This document shows positions 9,431-22,729 of a stretch of 64,000 nucleotides of DNA, piece after piece. The stretch covers positions 13,578,001 through 13,642,000 of the forward strand of contig CM114273.1 of NCBI GenBank assembly GCA_050084515.1, written 5' to 3'. The notes under the pieces were generated by a model that ran no database searches, was not told the origin of the DNA, and was given only the letters and a program-made list of their open reading frames with translations. This DNA comes from Blasia pusilla (taxonomy: Eukaryota; Marchantiophyta; Marchantiopsida; Blasiales). The position numbers were made by a program, and so were the translations under genes. Positions within the stretch are counted from its first letter, which is position 1, and each line of letters starts with the position of its first letter.

Positions 9431-12400
9431 GCGCCAACTCCCATCTATTCTACCCGAATCTCCCCTCTTCCTCCTCCTCCTCCTTCCCCAACCTATTTAC
9501 CCCCTCATCGTCGGCCATCACCACCTCTTGCACCTCCCACCTCCTCTCCTTATAACCCTTCTACTTCTCCATTTGTACCAAAGGTTCGTTGCATACCTTG
9601 TGGTAAGGACTTTGCTCCTAATGGGATCAAAAGACATCAGCGGTATTGTTGATCCATGCATGGGCCTTCAATCCCTAACCGGATACTAACTCCTACTGCA
9701 CTCCCCACAACAACTGCTTGGACATGGTTAAGCCAAATTGATCTCCTTCGCTCTTTCCATCCAGGTCTTCCTCGTCCTAGACTCTACACTCGCATTCCTA
9801 TTGCTCTTCGCCCCATCACCCAACAAGCTTTGCTATTCCCATTAGAAAGGTTAGCGCGTGACCCCACAGATATAAATGCTTGGTATCTCCTATTACTCTT
9901 CCCACAATGGGTTTTAGTCCTCCCTCCAAGGGGGGGTGCAACGGATCATCGTGAAACCTCCACACGTATTCAACGCTTTATGTCACGGGATTGGGAGAAT
10001 CTTCAGAATGAGCATGTACTTCGAGCTGAGGCCTTAGCTGCGGCTCATCCCACTCAACATGCCAATCATGGGAGGCCTTCAATACAACAACGCCTTCGAT
10101 GAAGTCTACTATTGGAGCAGGTTGGTGAGTTTTCACGTGCAGCTCGAGCATTGGGTCCTCTTTCTCCGGCGGTTCCAAGTGCGGAAACAGTGGCTCTCTT
10201 AGAATCTCTTCATCCTCCTTCAAGTGGCGATGCTCCATCTTTTGTGGAAGACTATACAACAGACCTTGACTTGGAGGTTTTCACAAGGGCTTTTCTGCAT
10301 ACTCCTCGCTTATCAGCAAGCGGGCTATCAGGGATGGTTTTTGAGCATCTCCGCGATTGCTTTATCTCAGCAGATTCAGCAAGTGGCTTTGTCTCTCTAT
10401 ATAAGGTGTATGCACATATGGCGGCATGTCGTCTCCCATTCTCTATCTCTAGGCTCTTAGGGGCTTGTCGTTTGTTGGCTATGGATAAGCATCCTTAAGG
10501 TGTGCGCCCTTTGGCTAATAGAGAGGTTTTATACCGCTTGGTCAGTCGATCCCTATGCTTGCAATTTCGTCCTCACTTTAGTGCCCACTTATTTCCTCAT
10601 CAATTTGGAGTGGCAACTCCTGGAGGTTGTGAGGCTGTGGTGCATGGGATTCGCTCCACTCTTGATATTCATCCAGATTGGGTAGCAATTCAAGTCGATG
10701 TGGCTAAGGCATTCAATTGAGTTTCTCGTGCGGCCATCTTTGAGGAATTAGGTTGTGCAGGAGGACAACTCGCAAGCCTCATTCCATTTGTTAGCTCCTT
10801 CTATGCCTATGATACGCCCATTATCTATTCCCATCATGCTACTTTTGGGGAATATAGTATTCAACAATCGGCTTGGGGCACACGTCAAGGTGATCCCATG
10901 GGGGGCCCACTCTTTGCCATTGCCCATTTTCGTGCCCTTGGAGCATCAGCGCAAGCATTTCCATCTTGTCTTTTCTCTTCTATTGCTGATGACACTCACA
11001 TTTTAGGTCCTCCTTCTGAAGTGGTTCTTGCTTATACCCATTTTGTGGAGCAACTCTCTTTCTTAAATCTTAAAGTCCAACCTAGTAAATATGGAGTATG
11101 GTCTCCTTCATGCCTTCCCTCAACATTCACCCCATCTACTCCTGATTTTCCCATTTACATTGAAGGGGTTAGAGTTCTTGGGGTCCCAATTGGCTTCATC
11201 GACTATGTCTCAAAGTTCTTGGATGAGGCCCTTTTGAAAGACGTGGAATGGCTTCATTCATTTCCTCATCTTGGGGATCCCCAAGTGGCTTATGGGATTC
11301 TCTCCCAATGTTTTCTTCGATGTCCTTCCTACCTTCTTCGCACTTGTCCTCCCACTTCAAGCTTCTTACATCGGCTGGCCTCTTTTGATGCTTCTATCTT
11401 GGCAACTTTTGGTCAACTTCTTGGCCCGAATACCCTTGAGGGAGAGGATGGTGTCTTTGCTTCACGACAAGCTATCTTGCCTATTTCTTTTGGAGGGGTG
11501 GGACTATCCTCCTGACCACATCTCCCGTAGCCTTTTTGGGGAGTTGGGCGTTGGTAGCACCGATTATGGCTTTAAGGTTTCTCCAAGGAGATACACCTAT
11601 CTTGATGGATCATATCGTCCATGTCCAGGAGGGGGACTTGTTATTTCAACAACAACTAAGATCTGCACGAGCTCTTCTTCCTCTTGCTACACAAGCAATT
11701 CTACCCCCTTTCAGTCAACTAGTTACACAAGGGCTTGATCGACTTCAAGAGCATATCTCCGAGAATCTGCATCAAATAAATTTTTCCAGCATTCTCTCAG
11801 AGGCATCCTCCGACGCTAATCGAGCTTGTCTAGATTCATGTGGGGGTACCGGAGTGGGGGCGTGGCTTACTGCAAATCCTCTTATTCTTCCATTTCGTCT
11901 TCCTCGAAGTATATTCTCGACAGCTTTGCGGTTACGTCTTGGACTTCCCCATCCTTCTCTCTTAGGTGTGCCGAATTGTGTATGCGGGGATCCCATTGAT
12001 GCCAAGGGTATCCATATTCTCCGTTGTGCACATGGTGGAGAACCAACGGCCACACATGATGTCATTAGAGAGGCGGTAGCATCGGTGGCTCGTACGGCAG
12101 GATACACCGTTGGGCAAGAGCAACTCCATGTCCTACCTTCAACCACATAAGCAACCTCTCGTCGGAGAGTGGATCTTGTTATGTCTCGAGGTGGATTCCG
12201 GACACTAGGTGATGTGGTGGTTCTTTGATCCAACACGTTCGACTTGGTGTGTAGAGCACATACCAAAGGTTTGGCGGCGAAGGCTGCAGCAAGAATCAAG
12301 GAGTTAAGTTATCTTTGTGAGACATGATCGACGGATTTATTCCGTTTGCAGTGGAAGTATTCGGTCATTTGCATGTATCTTTTGATACTTTCCTGAAAAC

Positions 12401-12641
12401 ATGTGCTCACCACTCCCTTGAGAATCATCACCTTGCCCCTTCCCGTAGTCCTTCTCTCTCGGTTGTTACTATTTATTTTAGGCAATGCATCTCAGTGGCC
12501 TTACAACGTGCACAAGCCTTGGCATTAATACGTTGTGCGGAGGTGGTGGGAGGTCGCTCGCCTCGTCGTCCATTCACGTCTGACCAATCACTCGTGTTCT
12601 TGTCAGATTTGTTTCAGACAATCAATTATGTTACTCGTTGA
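9431..12641 (+). pseudogene. Decayed non-LTR retrotransposon polyprotein (reverse transcriptase plus restriction-like endonuclease region)
   Basis: One broken reading frame reads in order as follows. A proline-rich N-terminus precedes a zinc finger of the form C-x2-C-x11-H-x3-C (CIPCGKDF to HQRYC, 9590-9649). The reverse transcriptase follows, with VDVAKAFN, GTRQGDPMGGPLFA (about 10880) and IADDTHILGP (about 10985) as the priming, B and C motifs. About 11970-12045 encodes a C-x-C-x9-H-x4-C cluster (CVCGDP to HILRC), then THDVIREAV and a VDLVM/GDVVV stretch, as expected for a PD-(D/E)XK nuclease. A C-terminal helix-rich region ends at a TAG at 12639-12641. In-frame stops occur near 9650, 10099, 10496 and 10718, with a frameshift near 11515 and more damage after 12148. 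No LTRs or upstream apurinic endonuclease are seen. The clade (R2/NeSL-like) is inferred from architecture. Confidence 0.75.
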
Positions 12642-15600
12642 GCCGGTATATTCGTGGGCTTGTTATCATTTTCTTTTTGCATTCTTTTATGATTTTTTAT
12701 TCTTCTTTTGAATTATTATTACTTTTCTTTATCCTCTTTTGAAGTTTATTTCAGAATAAAGTCGATTCATATGATGACGGATAATCGTAACCTGGTGCTT
12801 CGAACTTCAAAGTCCGGAGCCCGTGCGGCATCAAGCCCCTGTCTGGAAGTCTCTGGAGCCCTGACAGAGCATCTTCCGGAAGGTTCGGAGAGATTTTCCC
12901 CTGAACCGGTACGTTTCAGATTTTCATGGCCGCCAAGGGTTATGGACTCTGGACTGACCGATTTTCATATACATGGAAGTACCGAATCTACCCATTTCTC
13001 CTGTATACATAGGAGCACCCTCCCTCCCTGAATCCGGATTCCCGGGCAGGTTTTGCCCGGCAACTTCAAATCTAAATGGCAATTTCTGATTTTTTCTTTT
13101 TAACAGTCTACCCTTAGTAGCCTTGGTAGTCGGGAGCAGGCCCACGGCCCACCAGGGGCCAGGGCACCAGGGCAGGGCTACGGTGGCACGCTAGTCCTGC
13201 CCTATAATTTTAATTTTGGGAAGGAAGCTGAAAGCGAAAGGTATGTATTTGCAACCAACGCCAGATTTTTCCTGAGACTTGGGAAGGTCCCCCTCACGGA
13301 GGCATCTAGAAGCGATCGACGTTGTCGCTTTCTTTGCATGACCTGGTGTATTGACCAGTGCGCTGTCCAGGAAAATAGGGATGACGCGTGTTGGCAACTT
13401 GGCAAATCTCGCAAGAGTCCCCCGATCGGTAGCTTGGATCTCTCGCCTGCACCTGGATCAGCCTGCCAGCGAACCAGATCCGAGAACGACAGATGCTTAC
13501 ACGTATTATAGACGGAAAGCAAACTTTATAGTTTAATTAGGTGGCGCCGGCGGTGTTGGCTGCAACGTGTCACCTGTCTTTCCAGAGCAGGTGGGAGCGC
13601 TCGCGTTTGGAAGGCTTTATATTGGGCGTGAAGTCTGGAGTCGTTATCTGAATCCAGTGTTAAAATCTCTCTCGCTAGTCTCAGAAGGTGTGAGCTCTCA
13701 GAAGCCTTCCTTGCCAGACGGTCGCCAGCAATCAGCGATAAGCTTGTCTCTGCTGCAAGCTCCTTCCATTTCCATAGTGTGGATCCGCTCGAGCTTCACC
13801 GGTCTTCAAGAAGCTTCTCCAGTCCAGACTAGTTCTTCCAATTCCTCGGTCTACGGATTTGACACTCGTGGTAGATCGGTGAATCTAGGTTTTGCAGGGA
13901 AACAGGTCTCCGGACAGCAGAGAGTTTAGAAATTGAGAGTGGTTTTCCGCGAATTTGAAGTGTCTTTCGATACTTCGAGGTTTTCGCATTTGATCGACTG
14001 GAACCAGCACATCGTACAAGTATTCATGTCGACGCTGACTTTTGAGCAGGCAGGTATGGACACCAAGGAGTTTGTGGTGTACAGTCCTGAGCAGAGCTTG
14101 AAACAATTCGACGCGGAGAAAAGCAACACCCTTCCAAGATTGAAAGTGAGGAGCTCGGTGCCCAAGCCACCAAGGTACAGGATGCAGAAGCCGGGCCATG
14201 GATATGGTACTCTGCAGTCCATCAATCAATTTGGGACGGAGAGAACCAACATTCTGCAAAACCTATCGACAGATTCCGGTACCATCAAGCTTACGAGGAG
14301 AAGGTTGGAAAAGCTACCCAAAATTCGCATCTGAAGGAATGGGAAAGCGATGCCGCAGGCATGTACTCGCTCGCGCAGACAGGTACTACCAATATATTGC
14401 AAACTGGTTCATATTTTCGTCAATTGGTATCGCCGGTCTTATGATAGATCTCATTCACTGTAAGATCCATGGCGGGTCGGGATAGCTCGGAGACCCCTGT
14501 ACATATATAGAAACTCTTCGAACTTGAGGTCAAGCTCTAGTTTTCATAAGAGCTGACGCGTACGGCGGATTGTCGAATCTTGACAGTCGCGTACGCATCG
14601 GCTTCAGTTGGGAGGCTCCAAATAGCTAGCTAGCATCAGCAAGCTTTGGGGTAGTGAAAGCTTATTCAGGAACAATTCCATCGAAAAGATCCATGGCACG
14701 GATACATTCTCTGTCCTAGGTTCAACTGGGTTGAACCAAAGGTGGGACTCGGCTCACGATTCGAAAATCATCTAGATGCCGGCGTCCTGAGTCAACTTTT
14801 ACAAGCAAGCTAGCCATGGAGGATTGATAGGCCACGGAAATCTCATAGCAGGTCTCTTGGCATTCAGTAGATCGGGGCCATCAAGTAAACACGAGTAGAA
14901 ATTGCCAGACCTGCTGGGCACGAAATGAGTCAATTTGGATCTCCGGGCTGATCAGTCACGGCACCTTAGTATACATCTTGAGCAGGCAACACTACAGTAT
15001 ACGCAGTTCGCATACACGAAGATATGTAGATCTAGTGACAATCAGGGCCATGAATTCAGGGAAGGAGCGTCAGGTGGCCAAATTTTTCAAGAGATATTCA
15101 ATTGTCGAAGCTGTTGTCCTCGATCAAGTCAAGTATTCTGTAGTCGCAATTATTCTGTAATGTAGCAAGGAGCCGAAATATTCATCAGTAGACATGTTAC
15201 AATTGAAGCGAAGTTGTATACAATTCTTGGAGACAATATCTGTCCAATGGCTGTACAATTCTTGGAGAATGGCTGGGGCTTACTGAAACGAAGATTCTAG
15301 GTGCATGAATTCTCATTGAAGCTGGAGACCACGATTAGGTCTCTTTGATGATGGACGAATGTGAATCTGGAATCCATGTATTGTCCAAGTGCTTATAGCC
15401 TCCGGTTAGAAATCAAAATGCATGTCTTCTGTACAGCGAGAAGTTATGTGAACACATTTCTCAAAAGGAGAATGGTGGATTCTAGAGCTGAGCACCGGTG
15501 TCGATCCAGGTTCAAAGTGGATGTACGGTGAGCGATGAATGTTAGTACTTTCAGAGGCGAGGGTAGATGGGTTGCGAAAGCAGGCTAAGAGAATGCCAAC

Positions 15601-18279
15601 ATGGAAAGTAGGAATTAAGTCTTGCAATAACAGATTGAAAGAACGACCTCAACTTTGGAAATGCAAGTACGTGTGGAAGTGTCCTGTGGTCTTGATACCG
15701 CTTGTCCCGGAAGAAAGTAAGACACTGAAATCACGATAGACTGGCTCAAGGTGAATGCCGGACGGGTTGTGGGTAGTCGTTATGGAATTGGATGTTTACA
15801 TTAGAACACTGTTCCTGATATTTTGAAGGGAAATGAGAGGAGTGAAATAGCCACAATACTGTTTGAATTTCGTCTTCTTTTGTACAAAAACCGGTCCAAT
15901 TCTATGTCTTCATGGAAAAATTGGGATTTCCAAATTCTGATTCGTCATTCATTACCGATGTATCTCTCAAACATTTCAGGCGCAGTCAGCTTACTCTGAA
16001 ATGTCTAAACAGTTTAAGCGTGAAGTCAATTAGACCTTCTCATGGCAGAAAGAATTTAGGTTGCAGCTATGATCAATTCTGTACCGGGAAATGGTGAATC
16101 CCGTCGAAGTGTAATTTTGACCCGGCCGGTATGCCTGGATTGGAATAAACTGTCGTAGAAGATTCAGAGGTGCGAGCACATTGTCGAAAATATGCCTTTC
16201 ACAATACTAAGCATAGAAATGGATGGAATGAAGCGGTCTTCAACGAATTCTCAGCGTTCGTCGTCCGCATTTTCTTTGGCTTACGTTTCAGTCCACCATG
16301 TGGATGTTTTCTTGACGTGGCGTGGTTTTCCCGGTAGTCCTTGAGTCGGTGTAATGTTACAAGTCATACTTATCCTTCATTGGTCTGACCGACAATCTTT
16401 ACCATGAGGATGTCGTCTTTGACTCGGTGTGATACATTTCTTGTCCTTGAATTGCTGTGGCGGTCTTAAGGATTCTTCTTCCTTTATTGTCCAACTAGCA
16501 ATAATCGTATGTCATACTAATAATAATGGAAATGAAAATATTATGAATCCATAGATATACAATTGTGAATTACCCATGTGAGTGTGGAGTAAAATTGCAT
16601 TCGAACTATTTTATAAGGCCCTATTATCAGGACATAAATTCCGTACTTAAAAGTGGTGGCCATACGTCGTCTCATACTCGTGGATATACTAGTTTAGCAT
16701 ATGTGTATGGCATTACAGTCGTTCGGTTGCTGCGAGCTGGGGCACCTTGTTTGGGGAGGTTATATAATTTATTTTTTGGAATGCAAGGGTTCCAGGACCT
16801 AGCAAGCTGTGGGGAGGCTACAAAAGCAGTCTGACAATAGGGTTACCCATTTAGCCAGTCTTTTTTTTTCTGCCTCCTTCCTCCCTTACTCGAGAGCGTG
16901 CGTACGAGCTGCTTCCTTGTTAGGAGTTTCGTATTTGGGTTGGTTTATTTGGCCTTGCAAATGAAAGAGTTTCTCCCAATTCGGGGAGTAGGAGTGACAT
17001 GCCAAGTGACGTTTTCGAGGTGCCAACGAGCTAGCCAATGAAAGAGTCAATCACGTGGCCTATATTTGGGTCGATGCAGGAAATATTTATTTCCTCTTTC
17101 CTTTTTTTTTCTCGCATTCTTCTCAAGGGTGCCTACCTCTTTGGTTCTTTGTTTTTTTTTTTAGTGGGATCGTTTCTACACTCTGCACTATGACATATCT
17201 GAACTTCAACATGCTACGAGGGCGACACGACCTGACCTTGCATTGTGGTTCTGCCACTCTGCCATTGTACTTGTTTCATATCATTGCTTGCAAACGTTGT
17301 TTGGCGGAAGCTCTCTACACCCTGCGGAGAGAATTAGCCTACAAGACGAACGAACAAAGATTTTCGTGTCTATCAGGAGTTATGGTTTTCAAAGCAACTG
17401 AATTCTTGCCTTAATTGCACAATTCAGTTTGGTAGTGTTATGTCACATTCTTTTCTAGACATTACATCTGTAATTGGAGTTTGCCCTATGTTTGATTGGT
17501 CCTAATTTATGCAGTGTCTTCATGACGGTTAAGAACATCGAGCTCAACACTCAAGCTGCGTCTTGCAATGCACAATGCCGACAAATTTCTCATATTCCCC
17601 GAGCTGCATCAGATTTAATTTCCGTGGATTCCCGTCCCTCTTGTCACTACGGGTGTCGCAAACACTATTGATGGGTTGAATTGTTGGAAGCTACCAACTA
17701 CTTCTCTTTCATGCAATCACCAGAAAAATTTTGTTTCCCTTCCTATCTCTATTACATGCTTGTGGTTGTTACATTGGAAAGTCTTTCCTACCCTACCAGG
17801 ATAGTTATTTCCAATTGAGACTAGTGCAATCCAAGCGGCCTTGGTCCACATAATATCTTGAGTGCTCCGCCCATGTGTTCAGTTGTCTGTTAGGGTCATC
17901 AATTGTGTTGTGGTGACATCCATATTCATTGTCATCTGAGAAGCATTTGATCACAAGAGTGCGCGCAAGTGGGACCTGGGACACATAGCTATGTCGTTGC
18001 ATTAGTTCAACCTTAAGGTGGCAGACAGGGGTGGGTCTGTCTCAATTCAATACCCTCAATTCTTACTTTCTTTGAGGATTTGTACCTAATTGCAAGGTTG
18101 GTAGTTGCGTTTCTATGATTTGTGTGGGTGCTCAAGTGTATCACTTGCATATATCCAACCGGTAGTTGTAATATAAACTCGCTTGCAAGATTCGTCATAT
18201 CCTGTCCATGTTCGCAAGGCTTGCAGAGACAAACATTTATGTGTGAAGGGGGGGGGGGGGAGATCTACCATCCTTACAT
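12642..18279. other. Long stretch without assigned genes
   Basis: Base composition and open frames vary, but no domain was recognised apart from the tandem frames at 13567-14334. About 13.0-13.2 kb has GC-rich short inverted repeats such as CCGGGCA/TGCCCGG. A short direct repeat, TACAATTCTTGGAGA, occurs twice near 15.22 and 15.26 kb. Short homopolymer runs lie near 16.86 and 17.15 kb. Confidence 0.4.
13567..14334 (+). CDS. Two adjacent open frames of unknown function
   Basis: A 120-codon frame (13567-13929) ends at a TAG and is followed one codon later, in the same frame, by a 133-codon frame (13933-14334). Together they would be about 255 aa if the TAG lay in an intron or were read through. 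The second half contains FSHLIDWNQHIVQVF and a basic C-terminus. I do not recognise a family. GCAGGTATGG near 14050 could be a splice donor. It may be an exon of an unrecognised gene or chance. Confidence 0.15.
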
Positions 18280-20310
18280 GGTCAAGAGAAAGACAACTAT
18301 GAGTGAGATGTTAAATAAGGATCGCAGCCAAGATTTTTTAGAAGAGACAAGTAGGTCGGGTTCATCAGATGGGAAGGAAGTAGATAGAAACAATGCACCT
18401 TTAGGAAGTATAGTTGAAAAGAATCGATTAGCGTGGAAGGACATCTGATACTTGTTATTTGATGGGATAGAGTTTCATGTAGAAAGTGGAAGGATTTTGT
18501 ATAAAGTTTGTAGACAGAGGAAGGGAAAAAGTTCCTTTGCAAGGGATGATGCCATAAATTGTAAGGTTTCGGCCTTTGCAGATCATGGCAAATCAAATGA
18601 GCATATGAACCTCTCATGGGCTGCTAACATAAGGAACAAGTCTATGGCCAAGGCCATAGCCATTACTAATAGAACTCGTGATATAGCTTTATTGATTTTA
18701 TTTGAGGGTGCTTATTTCATTGGAAAGGAAGCCTTGGCTTTTGTGAAATTCCCAAATTTGTGTAAGCTATTGATTTCTATGAATGCCCCGATCACGAGAG
18801 AATCGTATCAAGTTGAGAAGAGTTGTGCTAATATATGCTATTTCATTAGCCAAGTTCTTCTCAGAAGGACCCTTAGTAGAGTGCAGAAGTTTCCTTTTTT
18901 TGAATCATGATTGATGAATCAAGTGATATTTCTGTAACAGGGCATTTTGTTATATTTGTGACTTATTTAGAAGAAGACCATGTTGAAAGTTCATTTTTAG
19001 GATTGATAGCATGTTCAAAGAAATGTTCAAATGCCATTACTAATAACCTTTTGGAGTTGATGAAAGACTAGAGACTAGAGACTACAAAGATGGTTGCTTT
19101 TGGGTCTGATGGAGCCTCAACGATGGTAGGGAGTCAAAATGGGATAGCCTTGTAGCTAAAGCAAAGGGCAAACCCCTTCTTGCTATCTATTCATTGTGTT
19201 GCGCATAGAACCAATTTGGTTGCTTTGACAGCAGCCAAAGCACCAACTTGCAAGGATACATTAACATAAATACACTCCATTTTGAATGTTGTTGTTGGAT
19301 ATTTTAGGAGGTCTTCCAAGAGGAAATGTGCTCTTGCAACATTACAAGAGAAATTCAATGACTTCCAAAAGATAATGAAGATGTATCATAAAATTCTTTC
19401 GTTATCACGTTGACAAGCGGTTACTACATTGTGTGACTCATAGGAATCAATGCTTAGGTATTTCAAGGATATTTCCCCATCTGAGGACGATAGTAATGCT
19501 ACTAATCTATACAATAGGTTAAGATTATTTCAAATGATTTACCAACTATGCTTTTTGGCTGAAATTTTGTTCACTCTTGCTAATCTGAGCAGAGTTTTCC
19601 AATATATATTTGTAGACGTGAGTACCATTAGTAGTAGAGTGAATTATGAAATTTCTTCCATTACAATGAATTTTGTTTTGAAAAACCACAACTTAAATGC
19701 TCCTACCTTATGAGAGCTTACAGGTTATAATCTTTTTCTTGATTTTGGCCCCCGTGGTGAATCTTTGAAAAGCTTGTATTCTAAGATAAGGGGCCAAAAG
19801 TTCCATAGTATCAATATGGTGAGAGATCGGACTGGAAAGGATTTGGAGACTGTTCTAACCTTCCAAAAGATTTTTTTTAAGAGTGTATGTGCTAGTTTAA
19901 ACGACCAATTTAGGGATAGTAGTTTAATTGGTGCATTGAGGGTATTGAATCCTCTTCATATGCCTTCAAGGCAAGTAGGGTTGAATAGTTGGGGTTGTAA
20001 AGAGATGGATGAGGTATGTGCACATTTTGGAGTAACTCAACCATTGAGGGGCCATTTGCAACCTGCACTTATGAACCCTGGTGTTGTGAAACAACAATTC
20101 CAATCATTTAAGCTCATATCCATAATTGAGTAGAAAGACAGAAACTTTCTGGACTTATGGGCAATGGTAAGTTGGAATTCATCTTTGCAATGTAAGTTCT
20201 CTAGCCTACTTTTGTTAGCTAATATTGTTGGAGTACAATGTGTGAGTACAACTATTTGTGAAAGAGTCTTCTCTATTCAAAATACTTTAAAGACTAATAG
20301 TTGGGGATAA
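18280..20310 (+). pseudogene. Degenerate hAT-superfamily transposase-like gene
   Basis: In successive frames the region reads as a zinc-finger-preceded hAT-type protein (ZNF862/DUF4371-like layout). An N-terminal region contains remnants of a finger (ILYKVCRQRKG). About 18.9-19.25 kb encodes IDESSDISVTGHFVIFVTY, then FGSDGASTMVGSQNGIA and SIHCVAHRTNLVAL, the conserved catalytic-domain blocks of this family. Near 20.25 kb, VSTTICERVFSIQNTLKT resembles the C-terminal dimerisation segment. Several in-frame stops interrupt it, so it is not functional. Terminal inverted repeats and an 8-bp duplication were not found. Confidence 0.65.
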
Positions 20311-20818
20311 TTTAGACTAGGATCCCTAACTTCATAAACCAACCCCATGTACAGCACCTGTATATCCATAAGAAGAATTTTGCGGCTCATAATTTTAAGT
20401 TAAATAGGACCACTACGTTCATAAACCATCTCCACTAGTAAGAATGCCCGTGCGATGCACATGCGCCAAATTTTAGCACATAAATAAAATCTTTCAAAAA
20501 AGAAATTTATATTTATCTACACGCAATCAAGCTCATAATCATCCTAAGTAGGATTTTCTCTCTAAAACTTGGAATTCCGTTGTTTAAAGAACTTCGTCCA
20601 TTCCTCCAACCTATCTCCCTTCAACTCTAGAAAGGGGCAATGACTATAAGCAGTTTGAACCAAATTTAGGTGAATCCCCTAAATTTGCTCCAAGAGGCGT
20701 GTTTCCCCTTCAAAATGCCATGATCGATACACTATATTGAACTCCCAAGATGGGATCTTTTGGATTGGAGTGATCCTTTTCCAACTGTAAACATGTGCAC
20801 TAAAACATTTCTCAGTGC

Positions 20819-20819
<1 letters not shown>

Positions 20820-20864
<45 letters not shown>

Positions 20865-20922
20865 AATCGCAAGTGCAATAAGGCCAATTATCTCTCTCAA
20901 TCACAAGACAACCCTAAGACAC

Positions 20923-20962
<40 letters not shown>

Positions 20963-21033
20963 AATCGCAAGTGCAATAAGGCCAATTATCTCTCTCAATC
21001 ACAAGACAACCCTAAGACACCATTTCTGTCCAG

Positions 21034-21082
<49 letters not shown>
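20820..21082 (+). repeat. Compound repeat: three CT tracts separated by a duplicated 98-bp-period unit
   Basis: CT tracts lie at 20820-20862, 20926-20961 and 21035-21082. Between them a segment starting TCAATCGCAAGTGCAATAAG and ending AAGACACCATT is present twice, at about 20863-20927 and 20961-21025, almost identical. The period of CT tract plus unit is about 98 bp, so this is a recent tandem duplication. Confidence 0.9.
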
Positions 21083-21084
<2 letters not shown>

Positions 21085-21720
21085 GAAGGTGTCTGACCTC
21101 CGCCTTAGAAGGATGTGATAAAAAAGAATTGGGAACTGAAAAATATTATTGAGATGATAGCCTATTCAGTCCCTAGCAACTACGGCTAATGCAAGAATAG
21201 AAAATGCCTCGTTGTATTTGAGCTAAAAATTCAATCTCTGTCTATCTCTTATGAAGGTGCAACTACCGTGGCTCAAAAGGATGCGATTATACACAATTAA
21301 GAACAAAAAAATTATACTCAAAATTCAGCCGATTCAATCCCTATAATGTGCGCCTAAAGTTAAAGCACACAAGATTTGAGAGAGAGAGAGGCCCAAGTGT
21401 GCTCCGGTACGTCCTAAGCACAGTTTTGTACACGTGAAAGAGACATTGCACTCATTTTGCAATGGCATCAGTTGAAAGAAGTGCCTGTTAATGTCGAATG
21501 GTTGCCAATGGACTATCCTAAAAAAATGAGACTCTGATTGATGGAGAGGCAAGGGAAGGAAAGAAATAAAGAAAGCGTGTGATTGGTGATCATATGAACT
21601 TTTGGTGCGGAGCCTCCAGTAGTACCCATGAAGCTCTAAAACATTATCTGATCGAAATCCGATACACGCAACAGATTTGAACTACAATTTTGAACATCTC
21701 TAGTGCAGTTTCAGTGCAAG

Positions 21721-21723
<3 letters not shown>

Positions 21724-21793
<70 letters not shown>
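21724..21793. repeat. (GA)n microsatellite, about 70 bp
   Basis: Pure GA dinucleotides. Confidence 0.98.
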
Positions 21794-21796
<3 letters not shown>

Positions 21797-22643
21797 CCAT
21801 GAGTTCACCAGGTAGGCTCTCTGCATCCGACACTAGTGACGGACCCTACCTATAATGACCACAACCTATAATTTCAATTCAAAAATGGAAACAACAAGCA
21901 TAACACCTTATGGAAAGTCTTAGCAATCGAGTAGACACAACTAAAATATATGTTCACAGACTACACGATCTTTCAAACTTTATATTGCAAATATCCCTCG
22001 AAAGTAGGATAATCGATTATCCATATGGTCCCTACATGTAAATCATCGCAAGGAAACTCTAACTCAAACCATCTATGGCATTGGCTATGCTGATTTTTGT
22101 GAAGGTACAGAGAGTTGGATGCCATTGTTGAACTTGCAGGAGTATGCAAGCTACATGACAACGAGCCAACATTTTTACCTCGTGCTTTCCTTGTGGCGGA
22201 GGACTACAATATCCTGTCCAAGAGCGGGCGCTCGCTCTCGCTCCGGCGATAGTTTTATGCGGATCAGCCGACTAAATAGTGCACATGCTGCGATCAAAGA
22301 TTTGACCTCATACTCAAAAGTGGGAAATTGGTTTGCCTCGCCCCATTGAGCGGTCACTTGTGCTCAGAGCCTTAGACTCTGCAGCACCATCACTAGGCCG
22401 CACAAATCACAAAGCGAAAAGCAGACGCCTACACTCAGCAGCTTTGTTCCTTTCGACAAGAGTGTTGAGTACACCACTTCCTTCGACAGCAGTGTTGAGT
22501 CTGCTCCAAGTTAGAGAGCACGGGTGATTTATTTGCCATCCTAAAGCGAGTCAGATAACGAGTGTCTTACTATGGCTAGTTAGTTCAAAAAGATTCATCT
22601 TTCAATAGAGATCTGACAAGTGTGGGATGCAAATCAAATGGCA

Positions 22644-22729
22644 TCTCATCTCGTTCAAATATAAGGCCGGCTTCTCATCTCGTTCAAATATAAGGTGAGC
22701 TGAAAAAAATCTCATTCAAACATGTAAGG
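22644..22729 (+). repeat. Short tandem repeat, two exact copies and one degenerate
   Basis: The 23-bp unit CTCATCTCGTTCAAATATAA plus flanking bases is identical at 22644-22666 and 22673-22695. A degenerate third copy, TCTCATTCAAACATGTAAGG, lies at 22710-22729. No gene context. Confidence 0.7.
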
